Source: an uncultured Bacteroidales bacterium
GTDB lineage: Bacteria; Bacteroidota; Bacteroidia; Bacteroidales; UBA4417
Assembly (NCBI GenBank): GCA_903879715.1
Contig: CAIRMR010000106.1
Coordinates: forward strand, 1-58,725
DNA: 58,725 bases
Reading direction: 5' to 3'
The notes beneath the pieces were generated by a model. The model was not told where the DNA came from, did not search any database, and saw nothing but the letters and a program-made list of their open reading frames with translations. Of this stretch, positions 42,395-51,437 are shown one piece after another; position 1 is the stretch's first letter; each line of letters starts with the position of its first letter. Position numbers and translations under genes: made by a program.

Positions 42395-45289
42395 ATGAAA
42401 ACAAACCTGCTTCTAAAATTAATCTGTTTTATGCTTTTTGTCCAGTTTGGTGGTGCAATGTCTTTTGTCCAATCGGCTACAATCATTCTAACAAGCGATC
42501 AGCAATTAAATGATTTACTTGATCCGGATAAAAAGATTGATCTTTCCACAGGTAGGAATAAACAATTTGCGAGCCTTAGAGAGATTTGTGAATCCGCTAA
42601 AAAGAGAGGCGATAAAGTACTGACCATCGCTTTCGACGAGTTTTTCCGTCAGTACCGCGAACAGGCCGGTACCGAACGCCGGTTGCGACCCGACATGGAT
42701 GAGTACATCGACAAAATAAAAATTATCGGTGATTTTGCGGCAAAATACCAGATGGGGATAGGCCTGAGTCTGCTAAGCCCGCTAGAATTAGGTTCTGCCT
42801 ACAAAGAAAACACCGGCGAAACTGGTCGCTGGCTGAATTATAAGGTTGGATACCGCGATCCTTCGTCAGGTAAATTCAGTCTGCAAATGTGGCAGCAATT
42901 ATACTGGACCAACAACAAAGGCAAATTCCCGGTCAAACTTAAGGGTGTCAGAGCATTTGCATTTAAAGAATCTACAGTGGCAAGCACTCCTTTCAAAGCT
43001 GTTTTACCTGACGATATTATAGAGATTAAAGGTGTTGAATACGATGCCTTGGATACAATCCATACTATTCCCGTCGGCGAACTGTGGGTTGACCCAACCT
43101 CTCCCGAAGCCAGGGATATGAGTTTTGAAAGCCGGAACCTAAGGGTTTATTACAATGGGGCGGAACAACTGAAAGGCTACAACCGTGTATTTGTAATTTT
43201 GGAATACGAAACCCAGGAGATGGATTATTTCAGCCCAAAGGCTGCGCCATTCCTGAAAAATTTGTTGAAAAAATACCATGATAAAGGAATCAACCTGATG
43301 TCGCTTTACTCTGATGAATTGCATCTTCAGCAGGACTGGTATTACTTTGTCCACCACGAAAACGGGCAGTTCAATGTCAGGTTCCTGACCAAAAATTTTT
43401 CGGATGCGTATCAAAAAAAGTTCGGGCAGGAATTGGAAGATAAGGATTTACTCTATTTTGCTTATGGCTCGCCATTTTTTGAAACCAGTGCTAAGGCCGT
43501 GAGGAATGTTCAATACGTGATGGGTTCGCAGCCTGAAGATATCCAACGTACTTTTCTGCTTCGCGACCGATATTTTAAAATGGTGAATCACGATGTGGTT
43601 GATTTGTTCAAAGATGCTAAAAACTATGCTGAATCACTGTTTGGCAGAAGCCTGGCAACCGACGGGCATTCTTCGTGGGCCGAAAGTCCTACTATTGATA
43701 CCTGGGATACAGAGAAACTGCGTGAGAATGCCTACAAATACGAATACACCTCCAACTATGTGTGGGGCAATACGGTGCAGCAAGCGGCAGCCGGATGCTA
43801 CGACTATTTCAAATGGGGCGAATACCTTTTCCCTACCGGAAACGATTTTGCTGAATGTGGCTGGCTCGACCGCAATTATTATGGCGCAGCCATGGGCGCT
43901 TCAATCGGGGTAATCAACAATCACCCTAATGCCTACATTGCAGCCTGGGGAATGCCGGAACAATCGGATAAGTGGAAACAGGCAACAAACAGTGCATTCG
44001 GAGCCAGGGACGGGTCAATAACCAACCAGGTAACGGGAGGCGTTCACCGTGATATTGAAGTGCTTATTCTCTACCCTATGAACCTGGTAGCTGTTGAAGA
44101 ACGCTTTGGCAGCTGGATGACCCAATATGGATATGCCAATTACCTGACATCGGAGAAACTTCTTGAACTGGGAAAAATCACGGATGATGGGTATATTAAA
44201 GTCGGTGAAAAAAAATACAATACATTGGTTGCTGTTTTTGAACCTTTACCTCCGGCTGGTTTAATGGGAATGATGAAGAATTTTGCTGAAAAAGGTGGAA
44301 ATGTCATCTGGAGCGGGCCTCCGGCATTTCTTAACGGCGATGGCAAAAATTGCGCTGATGACTGGCAGCAGCTGTTTGGAGTGAAATATACCTTCGATCA
44401 GTATATGGGCGAAATTGCTGCCGGAAGAAAGATAACTTTTCAAAACAGTTTTGCTAAAATTCCTGAGCAGACTATCCTCACCGATTTTATTGTCGACAGG
44501 ATATATCCGTTTACTGCTGGCGAAAAATGTGAAATCCTTGCCAAATCAGGAGATAAAATACTGGGAACAGGATTAAAAGCAGGTAAAGGGAAAGTGTATT
44601 ATTTCGGATTCAGACCATCCGATGACCAATCAGCCAGTCTCGGTTACGAAACCCGCACTATGTTCGAGATTTTGAATGCCTGTGGCGCTTATACGGGAAG
44701 CGGTAAATTTCCAAAGGTGAATGATAATCCAACCTACGTTTCGCGAACTACAGATTACCTGGCAAGCCGTTTCCCGAATGGCAGCAATGTAATTGTAAAA
44801 CATTACCGTACACATGCCGAAAACTGGGATGGTGGTTTCTCCCGCAACAAAGAAGCGGATGCCAAAGCTCTTGCCTCGAATCCGATGCCTTCGGATACCG
44901 TGATTCTGAATGAAATGAAAGTGAACGGACATCAGGTGAGCTATAATGGTAAACTTTTACTCACTTTCAGGAGCACTGCAGAAAATAAACTGATCGCTTT
45001 TGAAGGCCACGGATGCAGAGAGTTTACCCTGGATGGTGTGCGCTATGAGTTTGCACCAAAAACATTTGAAACCATTGCCTTTGCACCTGAGAAAGATATG
45101 CCGGGAACCTATTTTGCCATCCTGAAAGGCGATGGAAAAGTGCAGTTGCCAATCCCTTTTGCAGGCGGAAAGAAACCGGATATCCGAACACCGGAGAACA
45201 AAAAGATACCTTATCAAATTGTAAACGGACAGATAGAACTGAACGTAACAGCTGCCATATCCGGTAAAAGGCTCGGGATTAAGTTTTAG
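42395..45289 (+). CDS. Large secreted GH42/GH106-like enzyme, family not named
   Basis: 964 residues, signal peptide (LICFMLFVQFGGAMSF, cleaved near SVQSA). N-terminal region with a barrel-like pattern: KVLTIAFDEFFRQYRE, GFAAKYQMGIGLSLLSPLE-like strand, GYNRVFVILEYETQEMDYFS (possible acid/base Glu), INLMSLYSDELHLQQDW, and ATDGHSSWAESPTIDTWD. The second half has the amidotransferase-like domain seen after GH42 and GH106 barrels (DIEVLILYPMNLVAVEERFG, YNTLVAVFEPLPPAGLMGMM, FAEKGGNVIWSG), then beta domains. The layout resembles both GH106-like genes in this window but without their PPxxxRP start, so I give no family number. Its last roughly 60 codons recur in decayed form at 49078-49268. The likely role is exo-glycosidase in the same degradation path. 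Confidence 0.6.
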   Translation: MKTNLLLKLICFMLFVQFGGAMSFVQSATIILTSDQQLNDLLDPDKKIDLSTGRNKQFASLREICESAKKRGDKVLTIAFDEFFRQYREQAGTERRLRPDMDEYIDKIKIIGDFAAKYQMGIGLSLLSPLELGSAYKENTGETGRWLNYKVGYRDPSSGKFSLQMWQQLYWTNNKGKFPVKLKGVRAFAFKESTVASTPFKAVLPDDIIEIKGVEYDALDTIHTIPVGELWVDPTSPEARDMSFESRNLRVYYNGAEQLKGYNRVFVILEYETQEMDYFSPKAAPFLKNLLKKYHDKGINLMSLYSDELHLQQDWYYFVHHENGQFNVRFLTKNFSDAYQKKFGQELEDKDLLYFAYGSPFFETSAKAVRNVQYVMGSQPEDIQRTFLLRDRYFKMVNHDVVDLFKDAKNYAESLFGRSLATDGHSSWAESPTIDTWDTEKLRENAYKYEYTSNYVWGNTVQQAAAGCYDYFKWGEYLFPTGNDFAECGWLDRNYYGAAMGASIGVINNHPNAYIAAWGMPEQSDKWKQATNSAFGARDGSITNQVTGGVHRDIEVLILYPMNLVAVEERFGSWMTQYGYANYLTSEKLLELGKITDDGYIKVGEKKYNTLVAVFEPLPPAGLMGMMKNFAEKGGNVIWSGPPAFLNGDGKNCADDWQQLFGVKYTFDQYMGEIAAGRKITFQNSFAKIPEQTILTDFIVDRIYPFTAGEKCEILAKSGDKILGTGLKAGKGKVYYFGFRPSDDQSASLGYETRTMFEILNACGAYTGSGKFPKVNDNPTYVSRTTDYLASRFPNGSNVIVKHYRTHAENWDGGFSRNKEADAKALASNPMPSDTVILNEMKVNGHQVSYNGKLLLTFRSTAENKLIAFEGHGCREFTLDGVRYEFAPKTFETIAFAPEKDMPGTYFAILKGDGKVQLPIPFAGGKKPDIRTPENKKIPYQIVNGQIELNVTAAISGKRLGIKF

Positions 45290-45360
45290 AGAATGTATGA
45301 TGTGAATGAAATTGATGGTTTGAAAAAACGAAAATAGCAACATCTGATAAGTGAATATTA

Positions 45361-45395
45361 ACCTTCATGATTATGTTATTTCTAATCATGAAGGT
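45361..45395. repeat. Perfect inverted repeat, probably a remnant of a signal-peptide start
   Basis: ACCTTCATGATTA, nine-base loop, TAATCATGAAGGT: a 13-base perfect stem 72 bases after a stop codon. It could act as a terminator hairpin, but no T-run follows. The same sequence with the same spacing lies in the coding start of the gene at 49314 (about 49345-49373, encoding AFMIIVLLIMTI), so this looks like a leftover copy of that gene's start. Confidence 0.55.
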
Positions 45396-45418
45396 ATAAT
45401 GATTAAAAAGTAAAAAAA

Positions 45419-48400
45419 ATGACAAGCAAAGGACGGCTATTGTTGCTTATTTTCGCATGCGTTTTGCAGGGGATTCACACAAAAGGCCAGGAGCTGCCAC
45501 GGGGTTCGACAAGTAATTGTTTATATATCATGCCTATTTTTGAGGAAATGTTTGTGTCGGGGGGATTTACTTCTTCTGAAAAAAAAGTGCAGATTCTAAA
45601 AATGAAGCAGCAACTTGGTGGTGGAAACCTGTATCATCAGCTCGGATTTTCATTTATTTATAATCCGGGAGCTGAATCAGAATTGCGCACAGCTTGTGAA
45701 TTGGCCTTGGAAACAGGGATACACTTCGGACTGATTTTCCCTTTTCAGTCGCATACCCGGGATGATTTTCGCGCTGTTGCCGATAAAGATTACCGGCTTT
45801 ACCAGTGGCGGAAGAATGGTATTGACTGGAAGGGCAATTTGACAAGCACCGGTACGGTAGAGATTTCTGAAGGGCAGCGCGATTATAAAATCCCGACACC
45901 CTCGCGTTATGCTACTCCGCTGATCGAATATAATGCTTCGATAATGTTGGCATGGAGTGAATCAGTGAAGAGGTTAATGGATGATTATCCGGGTGTGATA
46001 ACTTGCATAAATGGACCCATCGAAGAGGAATTGGCCATTGGAGGTTTGAGCACTCAGGATCAATTGGCTGATTACAGCCCTTTTGCGATAACTGAATTCC
46101 GCGATTGGCTCCGGCATTCCGGGTTGTATGATGCCTCTTCGGGAAAGTTCACTGGTGAGGGGGCATCTAATCTCCTGATTGGAGACCTGGTAGACTTTAA
46201 TGGTACATTGCGAAGCCAGTTTTATGATGATCAATCGCCTGATGACAACAATGGCACAGGAATCAGTTTTAATGAGTTTTATGGAACAAACTTCACTACA
46301 TGGAGCTTGCGCTACTGGGATATGGATATGTATCCGAATCCGTTAAATTATACAAGTTTTGATTGCACCCCGGAATCGGGACAAGGTTTTTGTACAGGGG
46401 GATTTGATGCACCACGGATTTTGAACGGGGGCTTAAAATTCTGGCAAGCATGGAGTTGGGATATCACCGACCAAATGGGAATTTATCCTGCAGGCAACCC
46501 CAATTTACCAGCATTTGGTTTCCGGCAGAATCTTACACGGAATTTTGTTCGTGATCTTTTTGATGTGGCGGCATCTACAGGGATTCCCCGTGAAATCATG
46601 TACGCACACCAGATACCAGGAGAGGCTCTTGACGGTTTTACCGGAGGAGGGACGCGAAACAGAAGTTCTGCATCAACAATTTGGTCAGGCTATTTGGATA
46701 AGTCTAAAACTGTTGGCATAACCCGTTTTGGCGATATCGAACCTTCATTAATGACCCAATATGATGATGACTGGGGTATTTTTGAATGGCATACAGTTCC
46801 GGGGACTGATCCGAATAGCCAGGCACTATATTCAGCTAGTTTGAATGCACTCAATAATTACTATCAACATAAAGTTCACTTTCTTTTTCCCGGTTGGTGG
46901 AGCAAGGACGGGCATGTTCCGATCTTTCCGCTTAATGATTCAAAATTTGCCGATGCCATCAAAGATTTTATGCAGGCTCGCACCGAAGTTCCATATCAGT
47001 GGCAGGGGGCAGTTCAGGACTATACTCCTCCACGTGTTTTTGGGATTTCCGGGTATATTGATGAAAATAAATTATTTAACGTAAAATGGAATGAGCGGAT
47101 ATGGTTCGATCTGGTGCAGAAATGGGATGACTGGAGTCAGTTTGCCGGATTTGAAATTCAGATAAGTGATGACGGTATAAACTGGTCGGTTTCAGACCAA
47201 ACTGCTCTTCCTGTTTTTACGAAAAGTGTGACCGGGTTAAATTATAAAATCAGGGTGCGCGCTAAGTCAAAGAAAGGATTAATTGGTGAATGGAGCGTTA
47301 TAGCAGATGCAGGTTCAAAACCTGCTGTAGCACAACCACTAACAATTGATGCTGAATACTGTGCGCTTTATGCCGACCCCGAAATAAATAATGCAATCGT
47401 GGTTACGGTTGGGGATTCGGCAACGCCAATTTGTGCCGATTCACTGACTGTCTCAATAAGTGGTGACGGACAAATCCGCAATACTTCACCTGAAAATGTA
47501 AATTCAATTGAAAAATTCTGGCCCATGGATTCCCAGTCCGAAATATTCGGTACTTACAGGATTGACAATATGAATTTTAAAGGAGGATTTTTGAGTGGTA
47601 TCGTTTCACCTGTTATTCCAATTGATCCGTATTTTTTCTTATCCGGAAGCAGTGTAAACGGAAGCCAGTTGCCACATTTCGCTTTCAGGTTGTATTCCGA
47701 TATTCCCTCGGGCGGACAAGTCTACTGGTTTGTAAATAACCAGGTTTATTATGTTGCTTATGATATTAAAGCAGGTTGGAATGTTTACACTTTTAGTAAC
47801 CTTCCGGACTGGATTTCTCAAACTGCCATTCAGAGCGTCAGATTAGATCCCGGAACAACTGCTTCGGCAAAAATACTGGTTGATTGGTTCGCCATAAGTT
47901 CACAACCCATATCCGAAAAGCAGAAATACTCTTATTTAGTTAAGGGCAACCAGGCAACATTCCTTACGAGCCCAACATCAAATCCGGGAAGTTATACCGT
48001 AACTGCCACTATTAAAAAGCTTACTGCGTCAAAAACCATTCAAACACTGGGAACGAATCAAAAACCTACTGTTAAAATCCTTACACCTCTGAAAGATACA
48101 ACGGTTGTTCTTGGAGCTAAAATTATTTTGAAAGCAGCCGCAAAAGACACGGATGGAAAAGTTGGCGCTGTAAAATATTTACTAAACAATACCCTGATTC
48201 AGGAATCAATGATATCGCCGTATATCATTGATTGGATTCCAACCTTAGCCGGAAGTTATCAGCTAACTGCCGAAGCATTTGATAATGCGAATGACTCTGC
48301 CGGAAGTGAAATGAAAATTATAAATGTTGTTGAACCAATACCCTTTTCCGGGCAAAATTGTATTATTCCGGGATTAGTTGAGGCTGAAGATTATGATATA

Positions 48401-49066
48401 GGAGGAGAAAAAATCTCATTTCATGATTCCGATTCACTCAATAATGGCGGAGTTTACAGGACTGATCCTGTCGATATTTTAAAGAAGACAGATAATGCCC
48501 ATGGCTATTTTATCGACTGGACTACTGATAGTGAATGGCTGACTTACACGATTGAAGTAAAAAATGGAGCTAAAATGGATATCAAGCTTTTGGTTTCAGC
48601 TAAAACCGGTGCCGGAGAAATTCATTGGGAATTAAATGGAAAACCACTTACTAATCATCAGGTTATTGCATTAACCGGCGATGAGCAGCAGTTTAAAACC
48701 GTCTCCTTCAAGGACATTTACTTTCCAGCTGGTAATCAGAAACTAATGCTGGTTATTGATAAAGGTGGAATAGGCATTGATTATTTTGAGATTTCTGACC
48801 ATTTGACAACTAACAGCAGTGATATTTTTCAAGTACAAAAACATCTCATTTATCCTAATCCTGCAAGCGATCTGGTGACAATCAATGTTGATACAAAAAA
48901 TAAAACGGCAGTGAGAATAGTCGCTCTCGATGGCCAGATAGTTAAGCTATACCAGTTACCACCTGAAAATAAACAGATATCAATTTCGGATTTAACAAAA
49001 GGCATTTATGTTGTTTGGATAATCTGTGAAGGACAGATTTTTATAGATAAACTGGTAAAACTTTAA
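45419..49066 (+). CDS. 1215-residue multidomain T9SS protein: TIM-barrel, FN3, Ig-like, CBM6-like, T9SS tail
   Basis: Signal peptide LLLLIFACVLQGIHT. Domain order by sequence: TIM-barrel-like catalytic region (about 30-530: CLYIMPIFEEMFVSGGF, GIHFGLIFPFQSH, VITCINGPIEEELAIGG with a Glu cluster, GITRFGDIEPSLM, KVHFLFPGWWSKDG), FN3-like (about 535-635, FEIQISDDGINWSVSD), a jelly-roll-like unit (about 640-850), Ig-like Big_7 type (about 883-970, TVKILTPLKDTTVVLGAKI), CBM6-like (about 984-1125, PGLVEAEDYDIGGEKISFHD, EWLTYTIEVKNGAKMDIKLL, GIGIDYFEI), and a T9SS sorting domain (about 1144-1215, YPNPASDLVTI). I do not recognise the catalytic family; GH42-like is possible. It is bordered by copies of the same junction sequence (end of the upstream gene and start of the downstream gene), suggesting it was inserted there. 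Confidence 0.7.
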   Translation: MTSKGRLLLLIFACVLQGIHTKGQELPRGSTSNCLYIMPIFEEMFVSGGFTSSEKKVQILKMKQQLGGGNLYHQLGFSFIYNPGAESELRTACELALETGIHFGLIFPFQSHTRDDFRAVADKDYRLYQWRKNGIDWKGNLTSTGTVEISEGQRDYKIPTPSRYATPLIEYNASIMLAWSESVKRLMDDYPGVITCINGPIEEELAIGGLSTQDQLADYSPFAITEFRDWLRHSGLYDASSGKFTGEGASNLLIGDLVDFNGTLRSQFYDDQSPDDNNGTGISFNEFYGTNFTTWSLRYWDMDMYPNPLNYTSFDCTPESGQGFCTGGFDAPRILNGGLKFWQAWSWDITDQMGIYPAGNPNLPAFGFRQNLTRNFVRDLFDVAASTGIPREIMYAHQIPGEALDGFTGGGTRNRSSASTIWSGYLDKSKTVGITRFGDIEPSLMTQYDDDWGIFEWHTVPGTDPNSQALYSASLNALNNYYQHKVHFLFPGWWSKDGHVPIFPLNDSKFADAIKDFMQARTEVPYQWQGAVQDYTPPRVFGISGYIDENKLFNVKWNERIWFDLVQKWDDWSQFAGFEIQISDDGINWSVSDQTALPVFTKSVTGLNYKIRVRAKSKKGLIGEWSVIADAGSKPAVAQPLTIDAEYCALYADPEINNAIVVTVGDSATPICADSLTVSISGDGQIRNTSPENVNSIEKFWPMDSQSEIFGTYRIDNMNFKGGFLSGIVSPVIPIDPYFFLSGSSVNGSQLPHFAFRLYSDIPSGGQVYWFVNNQVYYVAYDIKAGWNVYTFSNLPDWISQTAIQSVRLDPGTTASAKILVDWFAISSQPISEKQKYSYLVKGNQATFLTSPTSNPGSYTVTATIKKLTASKTIQTLGTNQKPTVKILTPLKDTTVVLGAKIILKAAAKDTDGKVGAVKYLLNNTLIQESMISPYIIDWIPTLAGSYQLTAEAFDNANDSAGSEMKIINVVEPIPFSGQNCIIPGLVEAEDYDIGGEKISFHDSDSLNNGGVYRTDPVDILKKTDNAHGYFIDWTTDSEWLTYTIEVKNGAKMDIKLLVSAKTGAGEIHWELNGKPLTNHQVIALTGDEQQFKTVSFKDIYFPAGNQKLMLVIDKGGIGIDYFEISDHLTTNSSDIFQVQKHLIYPNPASDLVTINVDTKNKTAVRIVALDGQIVKLYQLPPENKQISISDLTKGIYVVWIICEGQIFIDKLVKL

Positions 49067-49077
49067 TTGGAAATGAT

Positions 49078-49268
49078 TATGGGGAATCTTATTTTGCCAT
49101 ACTTAAAGGCGAAGCGAAAGTTCTCCATCCAATCCCTGTTATTGCGGTTAGTAAACTGACTATCAGGATAAAAGGCTATAATAAATCCCGTACAAAATTG
49201 TAAATGGACATATAAAGCTGAATTTATCAGCTGCAATATCCGGGAGAAGGCTTGGGATCAGGTATTAG
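49078..49268 (+). pseudogene. Decayed copy of the 3' end of the 42395-45289 gene
   Basis: Starts with frame reading ESYFAILKGEAKV, against GTYFAILKGDGKV near the end of the gene at 42395. Later blocks also line up at DNA level: CAAAATTGTAAATGGACATA against CAAATTGTAAACGGACAGAT, and CAGCTGCAATATCCGGGAGA against CAGCTGCCATATCCGGTAAA. Stops and frame changes show it is not functional. Confidence 0.8.
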
Positions 49269-49313
49269 GGAATTTTAAGATTTGAAAGGTATTTATTAAA
49301 TAAAAAAAGTAAA

Positions 49314-51281
49314 ATGGACTCATTTAATAGTAGAATAAAAGCCTTCATGATTATAGTATTGCTAATCATGACAATTGTCTCTGCATGGGGTCAAACCGCT
49401 TTTCTGGAACAAAAGCCTGACGACGGTTCCATTCACTCACTCGGAAACGGAAAAATGTGCATCTACCAAAAAGGCCCGGATATTGTATCTGCTTACACAG
49501 GTCCTTATACTTCGCCGTCATTTTTGAAAATGGAATGGCTGAGGAATGCTATGGAAGATTCGCGTGCCATCCGTAAACCCGGCACAGCCATCTGGACCCA
49601 CACCATACATTCAGGAAGTACTGAAACAGGTGAATTACTCGATTTCGTGGATTCCGAAGCTCCCTGTTTTGTGCGCCAGGTGAAAACCAAAAACCGGATC
49701 ACTTTCCGTATAAAGCTTGAAAAATATGTCCAGGTTATTGATAACAGCAACCGGCTGAAGGCAAATCAACCGGTAAATGGCAGGTTAATGATAGTTCCGC
49801 CGGGTACAACAATTTACCAGACCTACGTTTACCCGCGTATGCTTTACAGCCAGATTCTCATTTCCGGTAAGGCCACAATTCAGGCCGTTCCCGGCTCCGG
49901 AATAATTGATATTGTTTGTGAGCCTGGCGAAAGCTGCCTGTACCTGATTGGCGGGCCCGAATATTCGGAAGTAATGAATAATACACGGCAAATGTTGGCC
50001 GGCACACCTGATTTGTTGCTTAAAAGAACCACTTTGTATTGGACAGATTTTACCAAAAGACGGAAAGATTTTGCTCAGATTCTTCCGGCTGCAACGCCTG
50101 ATCGCGAAAAGCTTTTAAAAACCATCGATGATGTTGCTGTTCTGCTGAAGACACAACAGAGCAGACAGGGTGCGGTACTTGCCGGATACCCTTATCCGCT
50201 CGGATATGTGCGCGATCAGTACGGAGTTTCCAGGGGATTACTGGCTCTTGGTTTATATGGTGAAGCTAAATCGATTTTAAACTTCTATTGGCAGATCTGG
50301 AAAAAAAATGGGTTTATCCGCAATGCGCAAGGGATAGGTGTCGACGGGATTTTTCATGTTCACGAAAATGATGAAGTAGAAATCACCGGCTACCTTATTC
50401 TTCAGGCACTGGATTTGATGAAAGTTACAAATGACGAGGCTTTTATGCTGGAAATCGCGCCTATGCTCGACTGGGCATTTCATAGCCAGAAAAAATACCT
50501 TGTGAATGATATGCTTCCTTTTAACGGCGACGAGACTTATGTGGCCGGCGGTTTATTACCTCGCTCCACACTTAACGACGGTTCAGCGGAAGCAACTTTA
50601 TTATACATTGAAAGTGGTGAAAAATACCTGGACTGGATTAGTTCCAAAAAGCTATGGCCGAAAGAGATTATTACTGAAAACCAAAATCTATTGCTCCGGA
50701 TTAAATCGAACTTTATGCATAATTTCTGGCACGATGATATTCTTTGGACAAACAATCCTGAACGCGCCAAAGCAGCGGAATTACCAAAATTCAGGCATGG
50801 TGTGTGCGAAAGTGCCGGGCCTAATTGCCTGATGAACAAATACCAGGGAATTGTTTGGTCTGAGCGTAACGAAAATGACCGCTATGTTTGTGCAGGATGT
50901 ATTTCGGGTCAACTGCTGCCACGTGCGGAGCCGAAAGAGTATAATCTGCCTTCGGTGGCTTTGGCACCTTTTTATATGCGATTTAACACAATACCTTACG
51001 GCCAGCTTAAAAATGCCGTACTTGAAATCCTCAGCAAACAGAAAAATGAGAACAGGTTGGTTGGTTATGATTACGGTTTTTTACTTACCGCTCTTACCAA
51101 ACTGGATCTGCCGGAATCATTAATCATTTATAAGCGGACCTTATCAGTGGTTGATCAGGATGGTTCCTGGTCCGAGTATTATTTAAATGACCAACCCAGC
51201 GGTACCCGATGCAGGCCCTGGGAAAGTGCCATTAACCTCGAAGCGCTGATTGACTGGGTTACGACTCAAAAACAAAACTAG
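49314..51281 (+). CDS. Secreted (alpha/alpha)6-barrel enzyme, GH15-like
   Basis: 655 residues, signal peptide AFMIIVLLIMTIVSAWG. N-terminal beta-sandwich (about 30-250: SIHSLGNGKMCIYQKGPDIV, APCFVRQVKTKNRITFRI). From about 270 a helical toroid: DVAVLLKTQQSRQGAVLAGY, PYPLGYVRDQYGVSRGLLAL, EVEITGYLILQALDLMKVTN, FNGDETYVAGG, DGSAEATLLYIESGEKYLDW. The sandwich-plus-toroid order and the YVRDQYG and GDETYV acidic motifs resemble GH15/GH65/GH94-like (clan L) enzymes, but I cannot choose a family. The protein probably acts on soluble oligosaccharides in the periplasm. The start codon fits with an AAAAAAGTAAA stretch upstream. Its signal-peptide start is duplicated upstream of the gene at 45419. Confidence 0.65.
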   Translation: MDSFNSRIKAFMIIVLLIMTIVSAWGQTAFLEQKPDDGSIHSLGNGKMCIYQKGPDIVSAYTGPYTSPSFLKMEWLRNAMEDSRAIRKPGTAIWTHTIHSGSTETGELLDFVDSEAPCFVRQVKTKNRITFRIKLEKYVQVIDNSNRLKANQPVNGRLMIVPPGTTIYQTYVYPRMLYSQILISGKATIQAVPGSGIIDIVCEPGESCLYLIGGPEYSEVMNNTRQMLAGTPDLLLKRTTLYWTDFTKRRKDFAQILPAATPDREKLLKTIDDVAVLLKTQQSRQGAVLAGYPYPLGYVRDQYGVSRGLLALGLYGEAKSILNFYWQIWKKNGFIRNAQGIGVDGIFHVHENDEVEITGYLILQALDLMKVTNDEAFMLEIAPMLDWAFHSQKKYLVNDMLPFNGDETYVAGGLLPRSTLNDGSAEATLLYIESGEKYLDWISSKKLWPKEIITENQNLLLRIKSNFMHNFWHDDILWTNNPERAKAAELPKFRHGVCESAGPNCLMNKYQGIVWSERNENDRYVCAGCISGQLLPRAEPKEYNLPSVALAPFYMRFNTIPYGQLKNAVLEILSKQKNENRLVGYDYGFLLTALTKLDLPESLIIYKRTLSVVDQDGSWSEYYLNDQPSGTRCRPWESAINLEALIDWVTTQKQN

Positions 51282-51302
51282 AAATAGACACATTTATTTA
51301 TA

Positions 51303-51378
51303 TGAAATAGCCATGAGAAAACTTTCTCACCAACTGAAAATGATATTATGACGTATTCCATGTGTCCCGTTAAAAATA
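51303..51378 (+). promoter_or_regulatory. Repeated upstream element, copy C
   Basis: Contains GAAATAGCCATGA, TTTCTCACCAACTGAAAATG and TTCCATGTGTCCCGTTAAAA, matching the order of blocks in copies A and B with more substitutions. It lies upstream of the GH43 gene. Confidence 0.4.
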
Positions 51379-51437
51379 CCTGCGAAGCAAGCATTAATAC
51401 CACTGAAAATAAGCAATGAATTAATAAATAATAACAC

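Noticed and set aside
45361-45395. Rho-independent terminator
   Set aside because: The stem is perfect but AT-rich and has no T-run behind it; similarity to the coding start of the 49314 gene explains it better.
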